Shown: positions 21,936 through 33,283 of the stretch, in pieces
Numbering within the stretch: the stretch's first letter is position 1
Layout: each line of letters begins with the position of its first letter
Source: Thermococcus sp. EP1
GTDB lineage: Archaea; Methanobacteriota_B; Thermococci; Thermococcales; Thermococcaceae
Assembly: GCF_001317345.1 (NCBI RefSeq)
Contig: NZ_JXCG01000001.1
Span: forward strand, 419,521-483,520
Direction: 5' to 3'
DNA length: 64,000 bases
Notes under the pieces: model-generated
The model's database searches: none
The model's input: the letters and a program-made list of their open reading frames with translations, nothing else
What the model was told of the DNA's origin: nothing
Translations under genes and position numbers: made by a program

Positions 21936-22859
21936 ATGGAAACAGTTCGAAATAATATCTTGTGGCCGAAGCCCAAGAATATCACGGCCTTTGCTAAACC
22001 ACCATGGGCTGAAAAAGAACATACAGGAAAGCTGGAGAGACTCATAGTGCAACTTGGAGCAGGAAACGGAAAATTTTCAGAAATAACTGGAATTCCAAGA
22101 TCTATAGGTTGTATTGGCAATAATAGATTCATACTAAGAGAAGATCCAGTGGAAGTAGATCGGATAAAGGAAATACTCTATGAGTTCTCTTTGATCTCAG
22201 GTGGTGATTTGTATCTTACCAATTATGATGATCCAAGGACTCTTGAGGAAATAAGCAACTATGCGGCTTCTTTAGATATTGAGAATGTATATGCGGTTGT
22301 GAAACTTGAGGATTTTAACAAAATTTCTCTTTCTCCTGGTGTGAAGCCCATTGTGGAGTTAGAATATTCGAAGGAAAATGTCGAAAAAGCTGTTACGCTG
22401 GAAGATGTTCATGCTTTGCTTCTTATGGTGCAAAGTAAGGAGGTAGAGAAGGTCTTTGATATTCCATTTTATGGTGAAATTTATGTAGATCTGCTCTTTC
22501 CAGGCTCTTTAAGAAAAGTTGATTTCGACCTCATGGAGGTGAAAAGGGTATATACTCCTACACCTGAGTACCACCCATGTTTGAGTGGTACTCTCGCGAT
22601 TACAGGAGAGGGGTTTGTTCTTCCCTGTCCACTTTTAAGGAACTTTATCGGAGGGAATATAAAACAAATGACTCTCAAACAAATACTTAGAAAACGCAAA
22701 CTTAAGAGATTCTGGAAACTAAAAAAAGCCTCTTTAGAGGCATGTAATGGGTGTCCATTTGCTCCTATATGTCATGATTGTCGGGCCTTGGAGTATAGGG
22801 CATCTGGGGATATTTATGGAATTGAGTATTGTCCGCTTGATGGAGAATTTTTTAAATAA
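21936..22859 (+). CDS. SPASM-like cysteine-cluster protein without radical SAM motif
   Basis: A 307-residue protein. The C-terminal 110 residues carry a cysteine pattern typical of SPASM auxiliary iron-sulfur domains: HPCLSGTLAITGEG, VLPCP, then ACNGCPFAPICHDC and a final EYCPLDG. The N-terminal half should be the radical SAM barrel, but CX3CX2C is missing; the only cysteine there is in IGCIGN. It may therefore be a degenerate radical SAM protein that binds its FeS clusters or a peptide without SAM chemistry, or a scaffold. The N-terminus is METVRNNILWPKPKNITAFA. The gene stands alone, about 95 nt after moaE, with a weak promoter TTAAAAT. Confidence 0.6.
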   Translation: METVRNNILWPKPKNITAFAKPPWAEKEHTGKLERLIVQLGAGNGKFSEITGIPRSIGCIGNNRFILREDPVEVDRIKEILYEFSLISGGDLYLTNYDDPRTLEEISNYAASLDIENVYAVVKLEDFNKISLSPGVKPIVELEYSKENVEKAVTLEDVHALLLMVQSKEVEKVFDIPFYGEIYVDLLFPGSLRKVDFDLMEVKRVYTPTPEYHPCLSGTLAITGEGFVLPCPLLRNFIGGNIKQMTLKQILRKRKLKRFWKLKKASLEACNGCPFAPICHDCRALEYRASGDIYGIEYCPLDGEFFK

Positions 22860-22911
22860 TTGTGCAAAAAAGTTTTATGTATAGAATGTTATGTAATGAG
22901 GGGTGGGTGAA

Positions 22912-23400
22912 ATGGTCAAGATTGAAGTTGTTAATGTGGAAAAACCAGAGGGCGCTGAATGTATAATTGGTCAAGGGAACTTCTCAATATTTACTGTTGA
23001 TGACTTAGCTCGAGCACTTTTAACTGCAGTGCCAGGGATAAAGTTTGGAATTGCTATGAATGAGGCAAAGCCTCAGTTAACCAGATATACTGGGAATGAT
23101 AAAGAACTAGAGGAAGTGGCGGCAAAAAATGCTCTAAAAATTGGGGCTGGACATGTATTTGTTATAGTTATGAAAGATGCATTTCCAATAAATGTGCTAA
23201 ACACAGTTAAGAATCATCCAGCAGTTGTGATGGTTTATGGGGCCAGTGAAAATCCATTACAGGTTATAGTTGCTGAAACTGAGCTTGGTAGGTCTGTTCT
23301 TGGAATAGTTGATGGAAAAGCTGCCAATAGGATTGAAACTGCTGAACAGAAGAAAGAAAGAAGGGAATTAGTGGAGAAGATAGGATATACCATTGACTGA
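22912..23400 (+). CDS. Adenosine-specific kinase (DUF355 family)
   Basis: A 162-residue protein of the Ado_kinase (PF04008) family, compact archaeal proteins of a unique fold that phosphorylate adenosine to AMP. It has the family's KFGIAMNEAKPQLTRYTGND and GHVFVIVMKDAFPINVLNTVK motifs, and the GKAANRIET tail. It would recycle adenosine from RNA or SAM-derived products. ATG 22912 is preceded by GGGTGGGTGAA; the GTG at 22903 lies within that site. A TATA-like AGTTTTATG at about 22871 indicates its own promoter. Confidence 0.85.
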   Translation: MVKIEVVNVEKPEGAECIIGQGNFSIFTVDDLARALLTAVPGIKFGIAMNEAKPQLTRYTGNDKELEEVAAKNALKIGAGHVFVIVMKDAFPINVLNTVKNHPAVVMVYGASENPLQVIVAETELGRSVLGIVDGKAANRIETAEQKKERRELVEKIGYTID

Positions 23401-23476
23401 AACCCTTCGCTAGGCTGAGGGGCACTGAGCTCAATCTTTTTAACTTTCTAATTCTTTTGATGAGTAGGTGGAAGAC

Positions 23477-24037
23477 ATGAGGATGATTTTTGTAACATCT
23501 AACAAAGGAAAATTAGATGAGGTTAGAAGCTACCTTTCCCCCCTTGGGATTGAAGTTATACAAAAAAAGGTGGAATATCCCGAGATACAAGCAAATACTC
23601 TTGAGGAAGTTGTGACTTTTGGGATTAATTGGTTGAAGGACTATTTTGATCAACCTTTCTTCATAGACGATTCGGGCCTTTTTATTGAGGCTTTTCATGG
23701 TTTTCCGGGGGTCTATTCTGCATATATTTACAGAACTCTCGGAAATGAGGGGATACTAAAGTTAATGGCGGGGCTAGAAAATAGGAAAGCTTATTTTAAA
23801 AGTGTAATTGGATATTATGATGGAGAGTTACATCTCTTTAAGGGCATTGTATATGGAAAGATCATTGATCAAAAACGAGGAGAGCATGGGTTTGGGTTTG
23901 ATCCAATCTTCTTGCCAGATGGAAGTACTAAAACATTTGCTGAGATGGCCACTAGCGAGAAAAACAAGATTTCACATAGGGGTAGGGCATTGACAGAATT
24001 TGCAAGATGGTTAAAAGAAAACCTTAAAAAGAGTTAA
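23477..24037 (+). CDS. rdgB: XTP/dITP pyrophosphatase
   Basis: A 186-residue HAM1/RdgB-type enzyme that hydrolyses non-canonical purine triphosphates (XTP, dITP, ITP) to monophosphates, keeping deaminated bases out of nucleic acid. Motifs are [12 protein letters not shown] at the N-terminus, [21 protein letters not shown] (active-site acids), [10 protein letters not shown] and [14 protein letters not shown] 23477 has AGGTGG five bases upstream; GTG 23468 is in frame but inside the ribosome site. CTTTTTAAC at about 23437 is a likely TATA box, so the leader is short. Confidence 0.94.
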   Translation: MRMIFVTSNKGKLDEVRSYLSPLGIEVIQKKVEYPEIQANTLEEVVTFGINWLKDYFDQPFFIDDSGLFIEAFHGFPGVYSAYIYRTLGNEGILKLMAGLENRKAYFKSVIGYYDGELHLFKGIVYGKIIDQKRGEHGFGFDPIFLPDGSTKTFAEMATSEKNKISHRGRALTEFARWLKENLKKS

Positions 24038-24093
24038 TTGACAATATCTATCCGTAATTTGTTGGAAATATGACAATTATGTGGGGGATTTGG

Positions 24094-24546
24094 ATGAGTG
24101 ATGCAATTGATGCTGTGGATTTAAAACTGCTTAAAGAGCTTAAAGAAAACTCAAGGGAAAACATCGCTACTCTAAGTAAAAAACTTGGGATTCCAAGGAC
24201 GACTGTGCATTATAGAATTAAGAAACTCATTAACGAAGGAATTATAGAAAAATTCACAATCAAACCTAACTACAAAAAGCTTAACTTGGGGACTACAGCG
24301 TTTATCTTAGCTAGGTATGACCCGGAATTTGGCCTTTCTCAAAGAGAAGTGGCTAAAAAAATTGCACAGATTGAAGGGGTTCATGAAGTTCACATAATTG
24401 CTGGTGAATGGGACCTCTTAATAAAGATTAGGGCACCCTCAGCTGAGGAGATAGGAAAAGTTGTCGTTGACAAACTTAGAGAGGTTAAAGGAGTAGGGCA
24501 GACCGTAACAATGGTTTCGTTTGTGACAGTTAAAGAAGAGCTCTGA
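24094..24546 (+). CDS. Lrp/AsnC-family transcriptional regulator
   Basis: A 150-residue regulator. An N-terminal helix-turn-helix (residues 15-50, with IATLSKKLGIPRTTVHYRIKKLINEGII) is joined to a RAM ligand-binding domain (AFILARYDPEFG, EVHIIAGEWDLLIKIRAPS). Such feast/famine proteins form octamers, usually sense amino acids, and often control their own promoter. The start was set at ATG 24094, with GGGGGATTT upstream; a start at 24070 would add eight non-family residues. There is no clear operon partner, and the tRNA-Trp gene lies on the opposite strand downstream. Confidence 0.88.
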   Translation: MSDAIDAVDLKLLKELKENSRENIATLSKKLGIPRTTVHYRIKKLINEGIIEKFTIKPNYKKLNLGTTAFILARYDPEFGLSQREVAKKIAQIEGVHEVHIIAGEWDLLIKIRAPSAEEIGKVVVDKLREVKGVGQTVTMVSFVTVKEEL

Positions 24547-24653
24547 ATTTTCGGGGCGATGATTACCGTTCTCCTTTCTGATTTTATGATGATGCGAGGA
24601 ATTGTATGAGCCCTCTAAGTTTCTTTCTTATCTTTTCTCAGAAGAGCGTGGGA

Positions 24654-24794
24654 TGGTGGGGGCGCGGGGATTTGAACCCCGGTCCGCGGGTTTCTCCGGG
24701 TCAGAGCTCCAAAGGCTCATCCCCAAATCAGCAAACCCGCTCGTCTTCACACCTCTGGAGCCCGCGATGATAGACCAGGCTACACCACGCCCCC
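24654..24794 (-). tRNA. tRNA-Trp (anticodon CCA), intron-containing, CCA tail encoded
   Basis: Reading from 24794: acceptor arm GGGGGCG pairs with CGCCCCC at 24658-24664; anticodon stem GCGGG pairs with CCCGC; the anticodon loop is CUCCAG-A with CCA as anticodon; the T arm is CGGGG UUCAAAU CCCCG. The 3' terminal CCA is encoded at 24654-24656. The 5' exon is 24755-24794 and the 3' exon 24654-24691. A 63-nt intron at the canonical site after position 37 separates them. A TATA box on the minus strand lies at 24821-24829. Confidence 0.95.
24692..24754 (-). ncRNA. tRNA-Trp intron containing a box C/D guide RNA
   Basis: The 63-nt intron contains, in order on the minus strand, box C GUGAAGA (24744-24750), box D' CUGA (24728-24731), box C' GGGAUGA (24717-24723) and box D CUGA (24701-24704). 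The guide before box D, UGGAGC, pairs with GCUCCA of the anticodon loop, and the fifth base upstream of D opposes C34, predicting Cm34. The guide before D', GCGGGUUU, pairs with AAACCCGC spanning the 3' splice junction, and its fifth base opposes C39. This is the arrangement known for euryarchaeal tRNA-Trp introns, which guide methylation of positions 34 and 39. The motifs are visible; the pairing targets are inferred from the D+5 rule. Confidence 0.88.
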
Positions 24795-24820
24795 GCCAAT
24801 AACACTAAATTAGGTCTCAA

Positions 24821-24829
24821 TTTATAAAG
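24821..24829 (-). promoter_or_regulatory. TATA box of tRNA-Trp
   Basis: On the minus strand this reads CTTTATAAA, a strong box A about 27-30 nt upstream of the first tRNA base at 24794, the normal archaeal spacing for a transcript that starts just before the mature end. Confidence 0.7.
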
Positions 24830-24946
24830 TTTGCGATAAAATTAGAGAAGTTAATAAATTATTTAGTCTCTCTTTTGCTCTGAAATAGGCCTTTTGGGTG
24901 TAGTCTGTACTTTGTATTCCTTCTCACGAGTTCTCTGCACCGTAAA

Positions 24947-24983
24947 ATTTAAATACTTCTACTCAATATAATACCAAATGGTA
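24947..24983 (+). promoter_or_regulatory. Promoter of the KaiC-like operon with a short palindrome at the start site
   Basis: ATTTAAATAC at 24947-24956 is a TATA box. About 20 nt downstream, around the expected transcription start, lies TACCA-AA-TGGTA (24972-24983), a perfect 5-bp inverted repeat with a two-base spacer that could be an operator. The 67-nt leader that follows has no other clear feature until GGAGGTGAT before the start codon. Confidence 0.45.
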
Positions 24984-25049
24984 ACTAAAATCACTGTTCT
25001 CTTGAAATCCTATAAAACTTATCAACAACCTTCATAGGAGGTGATAGAA

Positions 25050-25793
25050 GTGATAAAAAGGGTTGAAACAGGGATACCAGGTATGGATGAAATACTTCAT
25101 GGTGGAATTCCTGAAAGGAACGTAGTTCTGCTTAGTGGGGGTCCAGGAACAGGAAAGACGATTTTTAGCCAGCAATTCCTGTGGAATGGGTTGCAGAAAG
25201 GAGAACCAGGAATTTATGTTGCATTAGAGGAACATCCAGTTCAGATTAGACAGAACATGGCCCAGTTTGGTTGGGATATTAGGCCTTATGAGGACCAAGG
25301 AATGTTCGCTATGGTCGATGCTTTTACAGCAGGGATTGGGAGATCAAAGGAATATGAGAAATATATAGTCCACGATTTGACAGACCTTAGAGAGTTTATT
25401 GATGTTCTCAGACAAGCCATAAAGGATATAGACGCTAAGAGGGTAGTGGTAGATTCTGTAACAACCCTTTATATAAACAAGCCGGCTATAGCGAGAAGTA
25501 TAATTCTACAGTTGAAAAGAGTTTTAGCCGGAACAGGGTGTACAAGTATATTTGTGAGCCAGATTAGTGTTGGAGAAAGAGGATTTGGTGGACCTGGGGT
25601 AGAGCATGGAGTTGATGGTATTATAAGGTTAGATCTAGACGAAATCGATGGAGAGCTCAAGCGTTCTCTCACAGTATGGAAAATGAGAGGTACAAGTCAC
25701 TCAATGAGGAGACATCCCTTTGATATAACAGATAAGGGAATTATAGTTTATGCAAATAAAATACTGAAGAGAGGTGGAATTGTAGAAATCTGA
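25050..25793 (+). CDS. KaiC-like RecA-superfamily ATPase
   Basis: A 247-residue single-domain KaiC/RadA-like ATPase. Walker A is [15 protein letters not shown], and Walker B is [12 protein letters not shown]; the N-terminal [20 protein letters not shown] strand is the family hallmark. Archaeal KaiC-like proteins form hexamers and may act as signalling or regulatory ATPases; no circadian role is implied. The start is GTG 25050, with GGAGGTGAT at 25036-25044; GTG 25041 is in frame but inside that site. The following HTH coiled-coil gene begins 12 nt after its stop, suggesting the two work together. Confidence 0.88.
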   Translation: MIKRVETGIPGMDEILHGGIPERNVVLLSGGPGTGKTIFSQQFLWNGLQKGEPGIYVALEEHPVQIRQNMAQFGWDIRPYEDQGMFAMVDAFTAGIGRSKEYEKYIVHDLTDLREFIDVLRQAIKDIDAKRVVVDSVTTLYINKPAIARSIILQLKRVLAGTGCTSIFVSQISVGERGFGGPGVEHGVDGIIRLDLDEIDGELKRSLTVWKMRGTSHSMRRHPFDITDKGIIVYANKILKRGGIVEI

Positions 25794-25805
25794 GGGGGTG
25801 GGAGG

Positions 25806-26651
25806 ATGAAAATAGAAATACCCCTTAACCCAATTGGGAGACAGGAGATTCACCAATTGGAGAGTATCCTTCTCTTTGCAACTCTCTTTAGGCCAGAGGT
25901 TATCGAGTTAATTAAGGACTCAGCAGAGAGGTTAACGTGGGTTGATAGTCTGGCAGTTGCAGCTGGAGCAATAGCAAGAGAAAAAGCAGGAATGATAACA
26001 AGTGAAATCGCAAGGGAGCTTGGAAGAACAGAGCAGACCATAAGAAAACATCTTAAAGGTGAAAGCAAGGCAGGACAGCTGGTGAGAGAGACTTACGAAC
26101 TAATTAAGCAAGGAAAGCTGGATGAATTAATAAAAACAATTGAAATAATTGAGAAGGGCGGACTAAAGGAAGTCATTGCAAAAGAGGAGTATGAAAAATT
26201 GATGAAAGAGTACGAGAAACTCAAATTAGAGTATGAGGCGGTCAAAAAAGAACTTGAGAAGATGAAAGAGATTGTAAGACTTGCGGAAGCTGAAAAGGCC
26301 CAAGAAGAAATAGAAAGATTAAGAAAAGAGCTTGAAAAAACAAGGATGGACTTTGAGAGACTTAAAAAAGAGAAGAAAAGTATTGAGAAAGAGTTGATGG
26401 AAACTAAACTAAAACTCATGGAGCTCCAGAGCAAAAGAGTGGAGGAAGAAAAGCTTAAACAGCTCGAAGAGGAAGTTAAAAAGCTGGAAGACCAGCTTCG
26501 CGAAAAAGAGGAAGAAATCAAAAGATTAAATGAAGAAAAGAGGTCTTTAGTTCAGAAAATCGAAGAGCTCGAGGCTTATAAGATCAAGTTTGAGAATATT
26601 AAGGATAAGATAGAGAAAATAAGGATGGAACTTGAAAAACTTCTTGAATGA
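25806..26651 (+). CDS. HTH plus long coiled-coil protein (COG1318-like)
   Basis: A 281-residue protein in two parts. Residues 1-95 include a helix-turn-helix-like segment (KAGMITSEIARELGRTEQTIRKHLKGE), and residues 120-281 are an unbroken coiled coil of Lys/Glu/Leu heptads. This matches the archaeal COG1318 'predicted transcriptional regulator' family. It directly follows the KaiC-like gene, and pairing of a RecA-family ATPase with a DNA-binding coiled-coil protein suggests an ATP-driven switch on DNA, but no function is proven. GGGGGTGGGAGG precedes ATG 25806. It meets the SAM decarboxylase gene end to end. Confidence 0.7.
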   Translation: MKIEIPLNPIGRQEIHQLESILLFATLFRPEVIELIKDSAERLTWVDSLAVAAGAIAREKAGMITSEIARELGRTEQTIRKHLKGESKAGQLVRETYELIKQGKLDELIKTIEIIEKGGLKEVIAKEEYEKLMKEYEKLKLEYEAVKKELEKMKEIVRLAEAEKAQEEIERLRKELEKTRMDFERLKKEKKSIEKELMETKLKLMELQSKRVEEEKLKQLEEEVKKLEDQLREKEEEIKRLNEEKRSLVQKIEELEAYKIKFENIKDKIEKIRMELEKLLE

Positions 26652-27068
26652 CTATTTTTCATTTCTTCTATCAAGCTTTTCTTCCCAAGTTAGTATCATA
26701 TGGGTAAAGGTACCTTCTTCTTCCTTAATACCTCTCTTGACTTCTGAAACGTGAGCATATTGGGCCTTGAAGTGTTCAAGAATATAGTCCACTGCTTTCT
26801 CCGGGTCTGCTTTCTCTCCACATGTGTAAACATCTAGTGCTGCATAACCTTCTTCAGGCCATGTGTGGACTGATATATGACTCTCAGCGACGATGACCAC
26901 ACCACTAACCCCAGTTGGAGAGAACCTAAAGAAGTAGCTGGCTTTTATCTCCATGTCCCCTGCTTTTGCTGCACCGATGAAAATCTCTCTTATTTTGTTA
27001 GGGTCTTTCAAAACTTCTGGATCACATCCTGAAGCCTCAACTACGTAGTGATATCCAATAGTATCCAT
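26652..27068 (-). CDS. speH: S-adenosylmethionine decarboxylase proenzyme
   Basis: A 138-residue proenzyme of the short prokaryotic class. It cleaves itself between Glu62 and Ser63 in VAESHISVHTWPEEGYAAL, the serine becoming the pyruvoyl group, and then decarboxylates SAM to give the aminopropyl donor for long and branched polyamines, abundant in hyperthermophiles. Cys83 in DVYTCG is the conserved active-site cysteine. ATG 27068 is preceded by GGTGATGCTC; the upstream GTG lies in the ribosome site. Its minus-strand TATA (CTTTTAAAA near 27101) sits close to the divergent secF promoter. Confidence 0.95.
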   Translation of the reverse strand: MDTIGYHYVVEASGCDPEVLKDPNKIREIFIGAAKAGDMEIKASYFFRFSPTGVSGVVIVAESHISVHTWPEEGYAALDVYTCGEKADPEKAVDYILEHFKAQYAHVSEVKRGIKEEEGTFTHMILTWEEKLDRRNEK

Positions 27069-27100
27069 GAGCATCACCTAATCCAGTTATTCACCTTAGG

Positions 27101-27150
27101 TTTTAAAAGTTGCGTGTCTAGTAAGTGCGCTATTGAATAGATTTTTAAAT
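27101..27150. promoter_or_regulatory. Divergent promoters of speH and secF-secD
   Basis: TTTTAAAAG at 27101-27109 reads CTTTTAAAA on the minus strand and is a TATA box about 30 nt before the speH start codon. On the plus strand TTTTTAAATGC at 27142-27152 is a TATA box for secF, with a leader of roughly 45 nt. The two boxes are 33 bp apart in the 145-bp gap. Confidence 0.6.
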
Positions 27151-27213
27151 GCTACGGTGGAGTATCTAAAAAGACAATGCCGTACATTAAAAACCACGTA
27201 AGAGGTGAACAGG

Positions 27214-28065
27214 ATGCTTGAGAATACTCTCAAAAAGCTTGCTGCTACTGATCCTAAAAAAATGATAACTTATCCACTAATTGTTTTTCTTGTAGCGGTT
27301 TTAATACTTGCAGTTCACTTTCCAAACCTTGGAACTGACCTCAAGGGAGGAGTTGTTGTAACTCTTCATGGAGGAAATGTGGATTCAAAAGAAGTGGAAA
27401 GTCTCTTAAAGCAAGAAAACTTTGATGTAGTAGTTAGGGAAGTTAAAAGTATAACTGGAGATACTAAAATCGAGATAAGAGCTTCTACAGATGTTAATGT
27501 TCAACATATCATTGAGGTAGTAAAATCGAAGTATCCTGATGTTACGATATCTCAAACTCAATTTGGTCCAAGTTTATCAAGAACTGCTCAAGAACAAAGT
27601 TTAAAAGCTGTCTCACTAGCGTTTCTTGGAATGGCAGTCGTTGTGTTTCTATTTTTCAGAGTGCCAGTCCCTTCTTTAACAGTTATATTCTCAGCTTTTT
27701 CTGATATGACAATAGCCCTAGCATTGATGAGCATTTTCGGTTTAGAACTAACACAAGCAACTATTGCCGCTTTGTTAATGCTTATAGGTTATTCAGTTGA
27801 TAGTAATATCCTTCTAACTACTAAACTTCTAAGGAGGAAAGAAGATACAGTTGAAGATGCTTACTTTTCAGCAGTCTCTACAGGATTTACAATGAGTACC
27901 ACAACCTTGGGAGCTCTAGCTTCATTGTGGATTCTTTCTCAAGCTGAGGTTATAGACATGATTGCAATTGTATTGATCTTTGGGTTGCTTGCCGATTTCA
28001 TGAACACGTGGATACTTAATGCTGGAGTTCTAAGATGGTATATCCAGAGAGGTGAGAAGAGATGA
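27214..28065 (+). CDS. secF: Protein-export membrane protein SecF
   Basis: A 283-residue membrane protein, one half of the SecDF pair that uses ion flow to pull preproteins through the SecYE channel from outside. It has a first membrane helix ([18 protein letters not shown]), an external loop starting with the family's LKGGVVVTL (Gly-Gly), then five helices with [25 protein letters not shown] and [11 protein letters not shown], the conserved helix motif. ATG 27214 follows GAGGTGAACAGG; an in-frame GTG lies in that site. The secD start overlaps its stop by four bases. Confidence 0.93.
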   Translation: MLENTLKKLAATDPKKMITYPLIVFLVAVLILAVHFPNLGTDLKGGVVVTLHGGNVDSKEVESLLKQENFDVVVREVKSITGDTKIEIRASTDVNVQHIIEVVKSKYPDVTISQTQFGPSLSRTAQEQSLKAVSLAFLGMAVVVFLFFRVPVPSLTVIFSAFSDMTIALALMSIFGLELTQATIAALLMLIGYSVDSNILLTTKLLRRKEDTVEDAYFSAVSTGFTMSTTTLGALASLWILSQAEVIDMIAIVLIFGLLADFMNTWILNAGVLRWYIQRGEKR

Positions 28066-29579
28066 ATCTGAAGAAGATCCTCTTAAACGGCAGAGTTCTT
28101 TTGCTCATACTTGTCATCTTAGGATCTATAGTTACAATACTCTCTCAAGGTATAACTTATGGACTGGATATTAGTGGTGGTGTTGAAATCACAGTCCAAC
28201 TTGAAAAGCCAGTAGACCAAAATATTATGGAAGAAGTTAGGACATCTTTGGAAACGAGATTAAACACTCTTGGAGTTAAGGATATCACCTTAGAGCCTTG
28301 GGGAGATCAAATAATTAAAATACGAGTTGCAAATGTTACTGAAGAGGAGGCAAACAGTATTATAGATACAATAAATCGTCAGGGTGTTTTTTATGCAGAA
28401 TTTAATGGAATCATATTTGCTACTGGAGAGGACATCAAGAGAGTAGACCAAGTTAGTTATGAGCCTAGAGAGGCCAGCTGGATAGTTCCATTCTCGATTT
28501 CAAAAGAGGCTGCGGAAAAATTTGCTCAACTAGCCCTTGGAAAGGTCGGATATCCGGTAGATATATTCCTTGACCCTCCTGTGAACTCGCTTTTAATAGT
28601 TTCCCAAGATGTCTACGCGGTTATGATAAATGAGTTTCAATTTGTACCAGATGCTAAATCACTTCCCCAGAGACTCAAAGAGGCATTTAATATTGATGTT
28701 ATCGCATATGGAAACCAGACTGCAGAAGAAATAGCTAAACTTGCAGAAGGCAAAGAAAAGGTTATCTTAATTGGGGTTAATGGTAATCTCGAGTCTCAGT
28801 TGAAAAACTTTGGAATAAAAGTGGAAAAAAGAGAACCACGTGCAGGGGAGGCTATAGACGAGTTTATTAGGAGGGTTATAGGTTTATATGGTCCATATAA
28901 GCTACAAGAAGGCCTCACAACAGGAGAACCACATACAGAGCTTGCAATATCAATTGGGGGTGCTAAAGAGGATATTGTTGCAATGAGACAGGCTCAAGTT
29001 GTCTCTGTAGTTCTTAGAAGTGGGTCATTGCCTGTAAAAGTATTTGTAGAGGGAGTTAACTACATTCCACCTACCTTAGGAGAGCAATTTAAAAGTCAGG
29101 TCTTGCGAGCAGGTTTAGTGGCATTGCTTGTGGTAGGCTTTGTTGTGTATCTTCACTATAGGAAAGTACGGATAGCAGTTCCAGTAGTAATAACCAGCTT
29201 AAGTGAGGTTATAGCAATTTTAGGAATTGCAGCCCTGATTAAATGGAACCTTGACCTTCCAAGTATTGCGGGTATAATAGCAGCCATTGGTACTGGAGTT
29301 GACCAACAGATAGTCATAACTGATGAACTCTTGGGAGGAAAGAAGATAGGGAAAATAACAAAAAGAAGTGGTATTCTGAAGAGGATGGGAAGAGCATTTT
29401 TCGTCATATGGGCCTCAGCAACCACCACAATAGTGGCAATGAGCTTCCTATTTAAGTTCTTTGTTGGAGGGCTAAGAGGATTTGCATTCACTACAATACT
29501 TGGAGTACTCATTGGAATCTTAATAACAAGGCCAGCATATGCTGAAATCGCGAAAATACTCCTCGCTGAGGAGAGGTGA
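28062..29579 (+). CDS. secD: Protein-export membrane protein SecD
   Basis: A 505-residue archaeal SecD. A first helix ([16 protein letters not shown]) is followed by the D1 motif [15 protein letters not shown], a large extracytoplasmic domain (about residues 35-345), and a C-terminal five-helix bundle with [19 protein letters not shown], the ion-relay helix. Translation is coupled to secF (ATGA). The secF-then-secD order is typical of archaea. The TrkA-like gene follows after 6 nt and may be in the same mRNA. Confidence 0.93.
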   Translation: MNLKKILLNGRVLLLILVILGSIVTILSQGITYGLDISGGVEITVQLEKPVDQNIMEEVRTSLETRLNTLGVKDITLEPWGDQIIKIRVANVTEEEANSIIDTINRQGVFYAEFNGIIFATGEDIKRVDQVSYEPREASWIVPFSISKEAAEKFAQLALGKVGYPVDIFLDPPVNSLLIVSQDVYAVMINEFQFVPDAKSLPQRLKEAFNIDVIAYGNQTAEEIAKLAEGKEKVILIGVNGNLESQLKNFGIKVEKREPRAGEAIDEFIRRVIGLYGPYKLQEGLTTGEPHTELAISIGGAKEDIVAMRQAQVVSVVLRSGSLPVKVFVEGVNYIPPTLGEQFKSQVLRAGLVALLVVGFVVYLHYRKVRIAVPVVITSLSEVIAILGIAALIKWNLDLPSIAGIIAAIGTGVDQQIVITDELLGGKKIGKITKRSGILKRMGRAFFVIWASATTTIVAMSFLFKFFVGGLRGFAFTTILGVLIGILITRPAYAEIAKILLAEER

Positions 29580-29585
29580 CGTTGA

Positions 29586-30281
29586 ATGTTTGTTGTGATA
29601 ATGGGTGCTGGAAGAGTTGGTTATCTTGTGGCCAAAATGTTGGAAAATGAAGGGCACGATGTTACGATAATTGACATAAACAAAGAAAGAGCTAAGGAAC
29701 TCTCTTTCCTTATTAATGGGCTTGTACTCGAAGGAGATGCAACAGATCAGAAAACTCTAGAAGAGGCTAATGTTAAGCAGGCAGATACCTTTGCGGCTTT
29801 AACTGGCAGGGATGATGCAAATATTTTAGCATGCATCCTTGCAAAGCATTTGAATCCCAAAATAAAGACCATCCTCAGAATAAGCAAGCCCAAGAATAAG
29901 GAGGTCTTTGAGAGGGTTGAAGATTTAAAGAAATACTTTGATGTGGTCATAAGCCCTGAAGAAATTGCGGCCAATTACATTTTCAGAAGCATAACAATTC
30001 CTGGCTTTGATAGAGTGCTTTTCCCAAGAGAAGGTGCGGAGATTGTAAAGTTCCCATTGAATGATGGAAGTGAGATCTCAGAAAAGGTTGTTAAGGAGCT
30101 TAATTTACCCAAGGACTCTCTTATAGTTGCAATATATGACGAGAAAGGAAATCTGATTATTCCCTCAGGAGACACAAAATTACCAAAGAAAGGAGAAGTT
30201 GTGGTTTTTGCAAAGAATGCAGTATTAAAAGATATTAAAACTGTATTTGAGCGAAAGAAAACTACCGAAGGTCAGAGTTGA
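29586..30281 (+). CDS. TrkA-type potassium transport regulatory protein
   Basis: A 231-residue protein with an N-terminal RCK/NAD-binding Rossmann domain (MGAGRVGYLVAKMLENEGHDVTIID, with GEGDAT-like VLEGDATDQKTL) and a C-terminal RCK-C domain (about residues 140-225). Such peripheral subunits gate Trk/Ktr potassium channels in response to nucleotides. There is no channel subunit gene nearby, and the protein has no membrane segment. It starts 6 nt after secD with a short GAGGTGACGTTG ribosome site. Confidence 0.87.
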   Translation: MFVVIMGAGRVGYLVAKMLENEGHDVTIIDINKERAKELSFLINGLVLEGDATDQKTLEEANVKQADTFAALTGRDDANILACILAKHLNPKIKTILRISKPKNKEVFERVEDLKKYFDVVISPEEIAANYIFRSITIPGFDRVLFPREGAEIVKFPLNDGSEISEKVVKELNLPKDSLIVAIYDEKGNLIIPSGDTKLPKKGEVVVFAKNAVLKDIKTVFERKKTTEGQS

Positions 30282-30382
30282 CTAATGTTCAATAGTGAAT
30301 ATGAATCTTTATTTTTGTTTTATCATTTATGCAAAAATTTTCATCTTTCCTGTTCTTCTTTGTGCACTTTTGAGCATAAATT

Positions 30383-30390
30383 ATTTAAAG
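30383..30390 (+). promoter_or_regulatory. TATA box of the A-ATPase operon
   Basis: ATTTAAAG within ATTATTTAAAGTATTC fits box A and lies about 62 nt before the subunit H start codon, implying a leader of around 35 nt. The ribosome site is CATCGGAGGGC. The 168-bp gap back to the TrkA-like gene holds nothing else recognisable. Confidence 0.55.
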
Positions 30391-30449
30391 TATTCACTTA
30401 ACACTCCTTTGAAACGGTTACTTTCATTAACTTCATCGGAGGGCTTTTC

Positions 30450-30761
30450 ATGGAGACAATCATTAAAGAAATTGTAGATGCGGAGAAAAAGGCAGAAGAA
30501 AGGATTGAAAAGGCAAAAGGAGATGCAAAGACAATAATTGACCGGGCAAAAGAGGAAGCAAGAAGGATTGAAGAGCAAATAATAAATGAGGCCCAAAAAC
30601 AGGCGAACTCTTTAATAGAAGAGAAAAGAAAAGAAGGACAGGTTGAAGCAGAGAAAATTACAAAGGATGGAGAAAAGGAGATTGAAGAGATAAAACTCAA
30701 AGCAGAACAAAATTTTGAGAAAGCTATTGATGAGGCAGTAAAACTCATTAGAGGGAGATGA
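30450..30761 (+). CDS. atpH: A-type ATP synthase subunit H
   Basis: A 103-residue, all-helical coiled-coil protein rich in Glu and Lys, with repeats such as EKKAEERIEKAKGDAKTI. It forms, with subunit E, the peripheral stalk (stator) that holds the catalytic head against subunit I. It is the first gene of the H-I-K-E-C-F-A-B-D operon. Length and heptad pattern match archaeal AhaH proteins. Confidence 0.9.
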   Translation: METIIKEIVDAEKKAEERIEKAKGDAKTIIDRAKEEARRIEEQIINEAQKQANSLIEEKRKEGQVEAEKITKDGEKEIEEIKLKAEQNFEKAIDEAVKLIRGR

Positions 30762-30764
30762 TGT

Positions 30765-33249
<2,485 letters not shown>

Positions 33250-33283
33250 GCCTTCTCCCCAACATTTCAAGGAGGAGTCACTA

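Noticed and set aside
23400..23467. GC-richer stretch after the adenosine kinase gene as an RNA element or element end
   Set aside because: Weak pairing and no match to a known element; the T-rich part is adequately explained by a terminator or TATA box.
26093..26521. 142-codon open frame antisense to the coiled-coil protein at 25806
   Set aside because: Ser/Phe-rich composition is the expected antisense of Lys/Glu coiled-coil codons; nothing supports translation.
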